Assembly (NCBI GenBank): GCA_900708905.1
Contig: CAADRB010000002.1
Span: 619,162 to 683,161, forward strand
Source of the DNA: Hymenolepis diminuta
Taxonomy: Eukaryota > Platyhelminthes > Cestoda > Cyclophyllidea > Hymenolepididae
DNA: 64,000 nt
Direction: 5' to 3'
Part shown: piece after piece, positions 15,781 through 27,800 of the stretch
How positions within the stretch are numbered: position 1 is the first letter of the stretch
Layout: each line of letters begins with the position of its first letter
The notes under the pieces: generated by a model
Seen by the model: the letters and a program-made list of their open reading frames with translations, nothing else
Told to the model about the DNA's origin: nothing
The model's database searches: none
Position numbers and translations under genes: made by a program

Positions 15781-18361
15781 CTGCATATTAACGAATATTA
15801 TTAATAGTACAACCCATGCAGAGCAATGCAGAAATAAATTTGCAACTTTTCGGGAAATCAGCTGAAGCTGATTAAGCACATTTCAATAAAAGATAATTGG
15901 AAAGGATCAAAAAGAGAACGTCAGAAGAGATGCTTCATTTGAATTTCGAATTCGGGTCATAGTATTTTTACGATCTACAAGCAGAAATCCCAGCCAGAGA
16001 AGACGAAAATACAAATTCTCACTGTTATAGTGAAAACTTATTCCAGTTCAACTCGATCTGTGTAAGGCGTAATTTATATTAGTTCACATAAATAATATAG
16101 GGGTTATTTTTAGTATAATAAATGAGCTGAAGATATCAGATGTCAGCCTGCAGTTGGTCGTACAAAATTCGCTGACTTCAAATGGCCGATTCAGCTATGC
16201 GCACGGTAACTCTATCGCAGTCAATTACTTCTCACAGACTCGAAGGAATGAGCCTTATGACAAATTGGGACTCACTTCTTGATTAAATAAAATCTTAGTA
16301 TACTAGGTAGCTAATATTAATTGAATAAACATTTTACTGGCAGGGAAAGTCATATTAGAGTTGCAATTTCTGGAAGAAGGAACATGATGTGGCCTGCATA
16401 TCTAACAAACTGCCAATATTTTAATCAATAAGTTTAAATCGCTTGTATGCCACCTCAAAATTGTACCTCAATGTGGCTTGGTGAATTTCGCTTCAAAATA
16501 TGACACGCTTTTCTAGCATTCAAGACGAAAGGTCGCAGACGACTGCCGTATAAACTTTCCTTGTGTCTTTGAAAACAGACGGCTGAGGTCAACAAGATCA
16601 AATGAGTTTAGGGAGAGAACCTGTTGGGTTTATCTATGCAACACCGAGGGTTATGTATAGTTATAAACGCATGAACGAGGGTGACAAAGCTTTCTAAGGA
16701 GTAAACCAAAACAAGTGAGGACTAATTTACCTGTGATGGAAACTCCCGTAAAATGTCCTGACCACATCCTTATGAATGTCATGAAAATAGATGGATGATA
16801 ACACTCGACTATCTAGTGTAAGAGCATAATAACTATAATAAACTCAGATATTAACTGCAATAAAAAGTGATTCCCAAGCAAATCTCAAAGCGGACTTATT
16901 GCGAGTTTTGTGAAGGAAATGCTCTAAATCAAGATCAAAATATTGTTCTAATAAGAAATACCTTTCACCCATCTTTCTGCTTCCTATTTACTCTAAAATA
17001 AGGTTATTTTTTTATTTTTCACTATATGATATAAGAGTCGCTATAATTAAAGCAGTTCACAAAGACAAGCGAGACATTTATCCGCAGTATTTAATAAACC
17101 GTTAGATATATCTTATAGTAAATCTCTCTCATCCATATTCTACCTTTACAGAGAACGAAATTGGAATCTTAATTTACCACCTACTTTAGCCCAGCTAGCA
17201 GAGAGATATAAACCGAAAATCATCTATTCAGGCATATAGAAGTAGGTTTGACTTTTTATGAGCTGTAGACCTTATGCTCTTGTTAACTCATCAAACAATT
17301 CATTATACAATTAACCGAAAACTCTATTTCAAATACTCAGTCACCACTGGGAATGCAAAGGGTGGTCCATTGCATGGCCATCTCCACGGTTCGTTGAGTA
17401 ACATCAGAGAGAAGTCGGCTCATCTAAGCTACCGACCTGTGACAAGAACCTGTGGGGTAGGGCAGGAAAATCCAATCTTCCGCCTTTAGTACCCTTACTT
17501 GTGATTCAAACAAAAGTTACACCAAATATCATTAATAAATGCATAGCTTCACGGTGATTGTATTTAAATATTTCAAATATTTCATTACACGAATACATAT
17601 TATTTCTTTATTTTATTTCAGATGACTAAGCCCGTAACGGGTAATTTTAAAAAATTTTTCCAAAAATATTGTAAATTAATTTAAATTACTACGATTTCAT
17701 ATACCTTAAATTGAGTGTATATTAATAGCATTTCAAATATAAGTCATGGTTTTATTTCCTTGTGCGATTTAATTTAACAAATTTATTCAAATTAAATGAA
17801 AATGTATCAGTTTCCTTATTCTGAAATATTTGATTAGCATTCATTAGATCTCTTGGCAATTGTAATTTGTTCCCATTTATTTGAATTAGTAAAAGGAGAG
17901 AAGATTTATGACTGGCGATGGATTAAAATTATTCCCTTTTTGGTGTAATTTTAACTGAAAATGAATCTAAATGAATATGACTTTGAATTCATTTCTGAAA
18001 ATTCTTTAAATACAAAATATATTTTAAAATCAGCGTTAGCGAATTTCTAAAAGAAATACAACTGTTCATTGAGGCACAAAAATTGTGGAAGTGATGTTTG
18101 AATGGGAAATTGGAAGAGTAGGGAAAAAGCGTCTGAGCAGAGGGAGTGGAATACTCGTTGCTATAAGGCGGCTGAGTTAGCGTGGACTAAGCAAATATGC
18201 ATTAGAGGTTATTTTTTATTTACTTTTCTATAAGATAGGAAAGGGTATAAGAGTAAGTAAAATATACCAAGAAGTGTTGAAGTGTACAAAGTGTGCAATA
18301 AAGTAACTGTCTTGCCACGAAGACCACTATCATCTCAAGGAACATCGGGCAATAGTTAATG

Positions 18362-18565
18362 TCCAAGACTCCCATTGATTTACCTCGCATCCATATTGTT
18401 CCTCGTATTGGTCAGTGCTTCCGCACTAACTGTTGAGATTGCCAACTTAGCTTACTTCCAACTCCTCAGCAGCAAAATGGTGGATAACAGCATCTCACAC
18501 GTCATGTATTCAGGAAACTATCCAAAAAGTCTCGACTTAAATAAAACATTTTTAATATTAAATTA
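18362..18565 (+). other. coding-like stretch with signal-peptide-like segment, unidentified
   Basis: One frame is open for about 66 codons after a stop at about 18,359. It contains a strongly hydrophobic run (LASILFLVLVSASA) followed by a polar stretch and a stop at 18,563-18,565. The run resembles a secretory signal peptide ending at an A-S-A-like cleavage site. There is no ATG at the right place, so it would have to be an internal exon or a broken gene. I recognise no family. Chance hydrophobic frames are common in AT-rich DNA, so confidence is low. Confidence 0.15.
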
Positions 18566-20943
18566 AAATAATCCGTCCATTCTTTCTCATATCATTGCCT
18601 TCGTCTAACTGATGTCGTTAAGTTGACATTCCTCTCATTCGCCTTTACTTCAAGATGATATTGTTGTTCACGCAGTATGTTAGCTGAAACCCTGAGTTAG
18701 CTATGGCTCACCCGCTTATGTACCAGCCACAAATAATAAGAAGATTCAAGTCGGTTCAGAGTGTGCCTTTGTTAGAGTTTTATACCACACGGGTAAGGAA
18801 GTAGAACAGATGAAAAGGGATATCCCCACTCTTTAAAATGATTGCTGATTATAAGATGAGAGTTGATGTCTGTGCATTCTTTAAAATGGCAATAACACCG
18901 TCTTTTAAATACTTTCATTTGGCCATCAAAAGATAAAATGAATTAAATAAAATTTGGTAAAAATAAATTAGTCCATGTATTATTTTCTCTTATCGGTATT
19001 TGGATAAACTAAAATTTTTTATGAGAATTGTTCATCAGACGATACCACTCAGTACGAACTTCCGGTTTTTTTTATTAATATATAGAAAATCGATCAGCAT
19101 GAATAAATTTTCGATAAAAGGGAATAAAATTTAAAGCCCTGTAAGATTATCTTTATTGTCTTGTTTTCAGATATTCTATTATTTAGACCTTTTAAAATGG
19201 TGATTCCAGTAATAATAAACGAAAAGCACTGACGAAACTCATGACTTATTTTGGTGTTGTTTTCTTGTCCGAAGCGAAGGTCAGTTTCCTGAAGTCAAGT
19301 GAATTGATTTTATTTTTCAATCTTCAAATACGCTATATTTATTATTAAATGTGTAAAGCGCACTAAAGTAATAAAATCTAAAAATTTTTATATCAAAAAC
19401 TTTTAAATGGAGAAGACATAAGCTAAAGTAATCTTTTGCAAGTGATCCTTAGTCCGCCGAAAGTAAGCGCTTTTCAGCACTCGTCTTAGGAAGAGAAAGT
19501 GTATCCCGAAGCCTCTCCGCATTACGTTACCCTCACTTGACTGATTATTTATGCCGTTCATTGAAAGTACATCGATGTTTATCGAATCCATGACCTCCTA
19601 CTCAGCGGACGTGCAAGTTGACCTTACTTTCACCGGATTTTAATTATTTCATTAATCTTACTTAACTCGGTCATGCCTCAAGCCTATGCTCTTATAATTC
19701 TCTGAATAAAAATAATTTTAATTTTAACTTTCAGAATTTACGGAATGTGCTTTCACCTATGGAATTCGGGATTTTTTCTCTAATTATTTTTTCAGCTTGT
19801 ATCGGCTAAATAAAATTTACCAGTTTTTCAGGACGACTCTCTATCCCGACCCCTGTTCTTTGTTTAATACGTGCTACCATGGCGTCTAAGTAAAACCATA
19901 AACAGTAAAGGAACCCTTTACTCCTATTAAATTAGTCAGCAGACTGATTCAGTATCTCTAATAGCACATATATTACTTTTCCTGCACACGTCATCCTTCG
20001 AAAAGGCGTTCTTTATGTTAAGATACTGAATGGCATAACCCTGAAAATTTCAATACATATTTCGTCCGAATTTAGAGATGCACTCTTACTAATTATCAGT
20101 TTCCAACCCTTCTTCTACGTCTAAATGCCAAATCTAGACAGGATAAAAGTCCATGATAATTGTAGATCCAGGAGAGCTTACATAGTCTCTGCATCTTCTG
20201 TTTGTCAAAATCTGCATATTCTTCTCTGATATCATATGGGCACGATGTGATATACAAGTCTTTTACATGACTCATTCAGATTTGGAAGGATATTGATAAC
20301 CAAATATCCAATATTAGCTTATGCAATCCAAATTTTATGTAATCTCCACTGGCTGCTTTTCTAGTTTTCAAAATAGAATAGAAGTCAAAAATAAATCTTT
20401 TAAAAGTAGTATTTTGCAAGGTCTTTCATTACAAACTCATAATTAACTCTCTTTAGGATATGTAAACATATGCATACAAACATGTCCCGATGAAAATTGT
20501 CAGCTCTCACTACATATTCCAACTTTAGAATGAGTTAAATAGCACTCGAATGTAAGAGATATATTTTGCTTATCAATACCAAAATTTTAAACTACTGATG
20601 TATTCTCTAATTCAAAATATATTTTTATACGAGCTTAAGCTAATCATGTTTAATTAAACGGAGAACTTTCGAGAGGAGGATGATATTTTGTAATGCTTCT
20701 TATATGGGACATTGGATTGGCAGAAATCAAATCAGGAGATCATTCAAGTTACCAATACTAAAAAAGACCTTAATTTGGCCGAAGAATGACAGTGGCTTAC
20801 ATTCTTCCCGAACCGTTAATTATAGCCTGACCGAAAAATATTGCAGATATTTACTTTGATGATCAGTTCAATGAGAATTGGTAAAATTGACATACATCAG
20901 TGCATCCTCATGACAGCTACGATTACCCAACCATCCAAATTAA

Positions 20944-21162
20944 TTCACACCTACAGCAGAATCTCCCAGCAAAGTCATCTCCAATATAAGAAAACAGATG
21001 AATACCAAATCTACATCAGCCATGCTTGATCTATCAAAATACCTCTGGCCAATCAACAGAAGCGAACTGCTATCTCCAAATGCGTATCTCAGAGACATAT
21101 TATCTCCTAAAAAGGATTTTGGGGACTTTAAGCAGCCAATACCACCGTGCCCGCTTATCTAG
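20944..21162 (+). other. coding-like stretch, unidentified (possible gene relic)
   Basis: After a stop at 20,941 one frame is open for 72 codons to a stop at 21,160-21,162. The composition is protein-like: many Ser, Lys, Asp and Pro, and segments such as SKVISNIRKQMN, SELLSPNAYLRDILSPKK and DFGDFKQPIPPC. GC content is slightly above its surroundings. No splice sites or start codon clearly bound it, and neighbouring frames are broken. It could be an exon of an unknown gene, a decayed pseudogene, or chance. I assign no function. Confidence 0.2.
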
Positions 21163-22764
21163 AAATAACATTTATTGTTTTTCAAATCCGTATAAATTTA
21201 AGGTTATCTTCCCACTGTCAAAAAGGATATACAAGATTCTCTCACTCCAACTTCATACCTATGGCAGTACTATTCAAAGGACGCTTATTTCTGAGAGGTC
21301 TCAATTCTCTCCGCACTACCCCTAATACAATTATTCATGAGTCGTTTCCATTCCATCGCTGACTGCGGCCTAGATGGGAAGTGTCCGTAGCAGCATCACT
21401 AATTCCAAAATGATTTTTGAATATGTAATTTTCATCTAATATCTGCTCATTTAATTTCATACAAATTTGCAAATACTTCTCAATTATGAGAAAGTCATTA
21501 TCAGTCACTTTAAACTTGCCATAAGAAGCACCCTGAATGAAATTGCTGCTCTATGCAGCTATGTTGGCTTATTCAAATCTAACGTTTGCCGGTCAGTCTT
21601 ATCAATCCTTTTGATCTTTTACATCTTAGTTGGTGATTTATTGTCTAGGATTTAGTGAGTGGTATCATACCATTACAGTTGGTTACAAGTTTAAGGCATG
21701 AATAATTTCACACTTCACAGTATGAACAAATCTTCTAACAGTTTTAAATTGAGTTTAATTCCGTTTTTCAATCCTAAATCGATAAGTATCATGGAAGAGC
21801 AAACTATAATATATGAATTTGTTCTTCAGTCTTCATGAATGATCTCTTGAATACCTGAAATGCACCACAGGTAAATAAATCGGCGAACGCATGGCTGATT
21901 TTATTTTAAGCCTAAATTTTTTCAAGAAATACACACGTCCGTTGCGTCTATTTCATACATAAGTCGCCATAAATATCGTGCGCTATCTCTTAATTCACAA
22001 TATTTGCCGAACGCACCGTAATAGTAACTCCTGTAAGTTAATTTCCGACCCAAAGACCGCAAATTTAAACTGACAATTAAAAGCTAACTCTTCCCACCTT
22101 TTAATCACAAATCCACGAAATTAAGGACGTGGTAAACGGCTACATGGGTCTATGCGTGTGTATGCGTCGGCTTTGAAAATATTAACCAAGGCTGTTACCG
22201 TTTAAACTGACGCTTTTACCCAGACTGCATCAATGATGATGCTCTTAGTTCCGGGTGGGTAACATAAGAAAGAAGGCTTCAAAGAAGGAAAAAGGAGAAA
22301 GAGAGTCCCAGTCGAATACCGCCTGTTCATTTTAATTATGTCCCTTTCTATTCCTCTTTCTCTCCGTGCTGTATTTCATAACTCTCTTATTCCCCCTTTT
22401 AGGCTGCTCCCTTCTTTCGCTTCTTCTCCCTGTCTTCTTTTAGCGTTTCTGTGTAAGTAAATTAACGACGACCACCGGTTATAGTAGAGAAGATCGCTTT
22501 CGGTAGCGGCATTTGGAAATAATGCCGTACCGACAACGATGGACCGCAAAGCTTCTAATTACGCACTTTTAGATGTGAAATTTGGGAGATTGAAAGACTG
22601 TTAAGAGAATTATGGAGTGATTTATCTATGTTAGTTAATTTAGATGAATCAGAAAAATGTTTTCAATTTCAATTCAATAAAGAAAAGTCTTGAGCATAAA
22701 TAACTGGAATTAGAAACTAACTGACATTCACTTAAGATGCATTACACATCGTGAAAGCAAATCA

Positions 22765-22822
22765 TGCTGAGGATTTGAAAGTGGGGATCTTTCACCATAA
22801 CTGCTTGACCATGCGACGTTTT
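22765..22822 (-). repeat. degenerate tRNA-like element
   Basis: On the minus strand, TGGTCAAGCAG matches the polymerase III A-box pattern. About 20 bases later CTTTCAAATCC matches nine of eleven positions of a B box. The spacing is shorter than in most tRNA genes and no cloverleaf is evident, so a tRNA-derived repeat remnant is the best reading. Confidence 0.3.
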
Positions 22823-23948
22823 CATAAGTATCGACATTTCTAACATGCTCCTATTTATTTACAAGTCTAGTCGGTATGATTCATTCTAGCTGACTCCCTG
22901 AAACTTGGTTGATTTTTCCCATTCACAAGCGAAAACGTAGTCGTGTTTGCTAGGATGTGACGCATATTGGCCATGTTTTCAGCCCCCAATGCTATTTAGT
23001 TAGAACAGTACAAGTATAATAATAATAATAACGATGGTAAGCGATATAAAAATTTATCACCGCTATTTGATCTACCTCGTATTGACTTTATTAACACAAT
23101 ATTTGGGTATGTAAGAGAATGCAAGTTTGTTAGGCAAAAATAGAATACGGCTACAAGATTGACTATGTATAAAGGAGATACAAGGAGATGGAAACCATCC
23201 ATTCAAGTCGTTGTTTCATATTTGAGTGTTGATAAAAGTAAAAGAAGAAATAAGAAGCGTGTGGAATATGAATTTCGATACAGAGGCCAAACTATGATGG
23301 GCTACCTTTCCGACGTCCACTGCGAGTCATAAATCGTAACGCGGTAGTCATAACAGCAGACTTTATCTTTAGGGGGTCATATGGACTAAAACTAGGGATG
23401 TTGAAATTATAAGGTTTTAAGATTTATTTCAGTATACCCTAAATTCTTAATTAAAATCAAGTTTTGTTCAATTCCAGAAGAGGTTTACTGAGGTTGTAGA
23501 TAGAAGTCAGTTTAAATGGTGTTTCTCAACTTCATTTGATCATTTGATTAGTGAATTATTAATCCAAGTGGAGCATAAACACCAATCATCATGGCGGGCA
23601 CCCGAATCGACAGGAACAAAGTAGATTGATTTTGGACTTGCAGAGCCGAACTCTGTTAATTAAGTAATTTAATGTGGCTTTTTAACTGTTCCAGCAGCAC
23701 TATTCAGGCGACTAAATTGTATTTACCCAAACTCTAAAAAATATTAAATGACATTTGGAGATATTCGAAAATAGCTTTTACGCTATTATTGCAATTTCTA
23801 AATTCAAATTCTAAGTAAATACAATTAATCTACGACTAAACAAAGCCAAGTAGGTCAATCAGTAATCAGTAATTGCTTAAGATAGTCCAATCCCATACAA
23901 TGCGCACATCTTCAGATTTCATTCACACGTTCTGTAAACTTGGGTTAC

Positions 23949-23971
23949 TATATATATATATATATATATAA
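23949..23971. repeat. (TA)11 microsatellite
   Basis: Uninterrupted TA repeat, the longest in the window. Confidence 0.9.
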
Positions 23972-24218
23972 TTAATTTTTGAATAAGTAACCTCGTTTAC
24001 TCCAACTAACATATCATGCAAATCGTCCATAAGTAGAAGTGACGTGAACGATAATATGTCCACATTTCAAAAAATTAGGTTACTATGGCGAAGCAAGTTA
24101 AATTTGAGACTTAATAGCGAAGTTTTTATTTTGTTTTTATAAAAGTGCTTCACTTTCCTTAAATTCTGCAGTCACTTAGACAGCTCAACCATGCTTCCAG
24201 TATTAGCTGTCGGTAATG

Positions 24219-24224
24219 TTTATT
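24219..24224 (-). terminator. candidate Axin polyadenylation signal (AATAAA)
   Basis: The minus strand reads AATAAA here, about 490 bases downstream of the Axin stop codon. A second AATAAA lies at 24,125-24,130. Such hexamers arise by chance in AT-rich DNA, so which one is used, if either, is unknown. Confidence 0.25.
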
Positions 24225-24708
24225 CTCCTTAGTGCCATCTCAAATTGAGGTCGATTAAAAGCATGATAAATGCTGTTAGCAACTAGCATTCAGAAGAACC
24301 ATTCTGTGTATTTCATTAGCGGTGATTATATGTAATCCAGTATATAAACGCTAACAGCTTCCACATTAGTTAAAAAAGACATTTTCATATACTGAGCTTA
24401 GCCTATAATAAACTGCCTCGCAATCAAACCAGTTCAAAAAAACATCAACAATAAAAGTTCGTCTTCAATCCTTTTCATAAAATTTATCAGGTCATTAACT
24501 GGGAAGTATGTAGAAGAGGGGCAGGACAAGAGAATGGGAATATGAATGTCCAAGGAAATATGAATACACATGAGCCTTAGACAAGTCGTCTTTTCTTGTT
24601 TAATAAATCGTGGGGCATATAGTAAAGTGGATAGAGGGAAGGACTTTTGACTGAGCTGATTACCCTGTATTTCCATGCTTGAATTAGTGGACGGGCCAAT
24701 CTGTTCCA

Positions 24709-24838
24709 CTACTGTTCTACTCTCTCCACTTTCGCGACAACCTTGCCTTCCCATAGCGGTAGAACAGCGTCGTCGTTGGAGATTTCCTGATGTACTACGC
24801 CAGAATCAAATTCGTCAGAGGTGGTCTTAAAGAAGAAC
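24709..24838 (-). CDS. axin: Axin exon 7: second half of DIX domain and C-terminus
   Basis: The exon starts after a TTTCAG acceptor and completes the split Arg codon (CG+G). It encodes FFFKTTSDEFDSGVV, then HQEISNDDAVLPLWEGKVV and ends KVERVEQ, with TAG at 24,711-24,709. SDEFDSGVV and DDAVLP are hallmark DIX positions (SDEFDCGVV and DEAVLP in human AXIN1). A different frame stays open past the stop and should not be mistaken for the protein. Confidence 0.95.
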
Positions 24839-27800
24839 CTGAAATTGAAAGGCAACAAGGTTAGACAGTACGTTTAATGTCAAACGCCACACAACAGAGC
24901 TGCGATACCGCGGGGCGGTAAAATGTCATTTCCTATCGCGGCAAGGTAAAAAAAAGAGAAGAGAAACGTAAAAAAAACTCTACATTCCTTTCCCNNNNNN
25001 NNNNNNNNNNNNNNNAACCGAACAGATTGCTGCTAGTCGGAGGTCGGTGTTTTAACCGGTGGGAAAAAGGGGAGGCAGAGAAAACGTCATTTAATAGGCG
25101 GAAAACGCCATTTACACTGTGGGACGTGAGATGAGAATTTTTGTGGCTTTTGGGGCCTGCTGTTCCTTGTTGGGAATTTTGGTGACTTATATGAATGTTT
25201 TTGCTGTTGTTGTTTGAATCTAAATGCTTAGAGTACAAATTTAAGAATACTTAGAATCCAGGAAATAAATGCATATTTTAATGGATATGGGAAAAAATAT
25301 TCTTCGTGAATAGATATGGATTCAGTAAGTATATTATGTTATAAAAATATGAGAATCACCTGGCGCATATTGCCAGATATACAAGTCAGCCAAAGAGGAC
25401 GAAAAATGTCTCTATTTACCTGAAGCTATAGCAGTTATGACTACAAGAAGGCTTTGGATGACGGAATGAACAGATTATATGCAGAGAAGAATTTAAACGC
25501 ATAAAATACGAATTTGTGCTGATGCAGGAATATTTACCTATTAAGATGAAAAATGATGCAAATAATGCTCATATAAAATAAGAGTAGAAGTAAGTTGACA
25601 TGAGAGGAAAGTATGAATTGAGACATCAAGCACAATGAAATAAGAGGGATGGAAATAAAAAGAATTATTAAACATTTCTTAAAGTTAAGAACTGCAGCTT
25701 GATGAATTGCTGATCAAGAAACGGCAGACCAGCAAGTGAACGTGTGCACTGATTTCAAAGAGATTTCAATAAATAATAACGAGGCAAAAAGGCGAGTAAA
25801 GCATAAATTACCAGTTTAACTCCAGATATTAAGAGATCCAAAGCAACTTCACTTCGTTTGAAGAGATATGAATAGGGGTATTAAAAGGGCCTTTTCAGGA
25901 ACGTGCTGAATTATCAGAAACTAGTTTTTCAATGCAAAAAGTGGATCTTTACAGGAGGAAATATTTAGTTTAGTGCAAAGACCTCCATTAACTCTACTGT
26001 AAGACTCATGTCTAATGATTCCATGGTGGAGTTCTGAACAGTTTAAGAAATTGTAAACGATTGTTGGTGAAGTTAGAGACATTTCTCAAGTGTCTTACAC
26101 AGGTTCTCATTCGAATGCCTCCTAGTAATCTATATAAATAACTTGATTCATTTCTTCAAAATGTAAAGCTAAACCGTATAACTTCTTTATAAAGTTTCAG
26201 TTGTTTTCAAAATTTTGAAATTCAAGCTTTGTAAATACATTCTTTCTATCCCAAATCATGTCACTATTCAGATTCCAGTACTACCCAAAATATTTTTAAT
26301 CGAGCAGGAGGCAGAAACAAGGGAGACAGAGAGAACTAAGTGAGTCCGCCGGACATAAATGGTCGAAATCGGCATTAATGATGTTCTTGATGACAGCATA
26401 ACGTAGGCAACGCAGCGGTGCCGTCGGAATGGTATTTGTGCGGTAAAGTCGGCGGTGCATGTCACTGCGTTCCGCTCGCCCGCCTGTTTGTTTACAGGTC
26501 AAAATAAAACAACCAAGCTACTACCTCCACTACTAGTTTGTGTACTTACGACATTTCAAAAGCGGAACTTTTGTCTGATTGTCTAAGTAGCATTGATTTA
26601 GGTTGGAGAAAGTAAAAAGGGTGAAATCAGGAGAATTAAAAGTAGAAATCATTCGCTTAACTTAGAAACGGAAAACCAATTGTTTTGTGTATTGTAATAA
26701 GTTTTCCAAACCTTTGGGGGAAATTGAGCTCATTAATCCTGGATTTCCTGATTCCTATTATAAGGAATGAGTGTTTCTAAGTGCGTTGATCTCTCGCTAA
26801 TAATTCGGATCTGATGCATCCTTATTTTTTCATTGGAATTTGAGCTATTTTGCACAATTCTGATTAACTTTTGATTCATATATTTGGGCAAATAGAAATG
26901 ATGAGAAGGTCTATATTTTTTAAAAGTAAATATAAACCGGATGGATTTAACAAAATTTTATAAAACAAGATATGAAAACAATATTTGTCTAATTATCCAA
27001 CATTAAGCAATTTCCTCTTAAATGAACACTAAAAAACGAATAGGTATTCGGAATAACCACTCATTTACTGGAAGGCAAACTTATTGAAATGCGATTAGAT
27101 AGATAGATAGTGAAGATATTTAAAAAACACATACTTCGTGAGTTAATTATACGCTTTAATAAATTCATACATGCGCAAATGATTTTTTCTCTAATCTATT
27201 AGGAGCAGCGTTGAATATGCACTTTCTCTAAGTTTGAGATCATTAGCGAGATTCAAGGAATGACATTGCCAAAGGTGACTCTTAAAAGTGGATTGGAAAT
27301 GCTAGTTTCTCAATAGGAGGCAAAAACACTTACTGTTTTTCTAAGACATGTGCCAGAAATACCTCTTTTCAATGGATAGAAACATATTATCTTGAAGTCA
27401 TTGACGTGCCGATAGCTAACTCCATGATTAGGTTCGGAACCACGATATCTGGTTGGATCCCTGTAATACACCTCCTGGTCTTCATTTCTATTCCAAAATG
27501 GCGGGAGAAAATCAAATTATCCGCAGCAAAAGTCAAGTATTAGCAACGCCAATTTCTCCTCAGGCTATAAAAAGTGGCCTGACTGAAAGGACTGGCGAAA
27601 TCACTGAGTGCATTCTCGCAGCGAGAGCAACAATGACAAGAGCGCGGTAGCAGAAGCAAAATCGGCGGCAATCACGGCTGTCAGTCGTCAGCTCCTCCCT
27701 TGCTATCTCTTCCGTTGTCATCTTGCTGTCATCGTCGCGTCGGTAGCGGCAATTTGACACCAAGGCAGCCAGGCGACGATGGACGCCTTCAACGACTACT

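Larger units (their letters stand above)
1..24100. other. AT-rich region without a supportable gene
   Basis: I see no chain of exons, no recognisable protein domain and no intact mobile element in this stretch. Open frames are short, mostly under 100 codons, and read as chance frames in AT-rich DNA. It holds short simple repeats, two degenerate tRNA-like stretches (near 4.26-4.33 kb and 22.77-22.82 kb) and two coding-like stretches that I could not identify (18.36 kb and 20.94 kb), listed separately. It lies downstream of the Axin 3' end, so it is probably intergenic, or intron of a gene whose exons I could not recognise. Small exons of a fast-evolving gene could have been missed. Confidence 0.6.

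Noticed and set aside
24434..24708. 106-codon minus-strand ORF overlapping the end of Axin
   Set aside because: It is in another register; the DIX frame ends at TAG 24,711-24,709, just where other Axins end.
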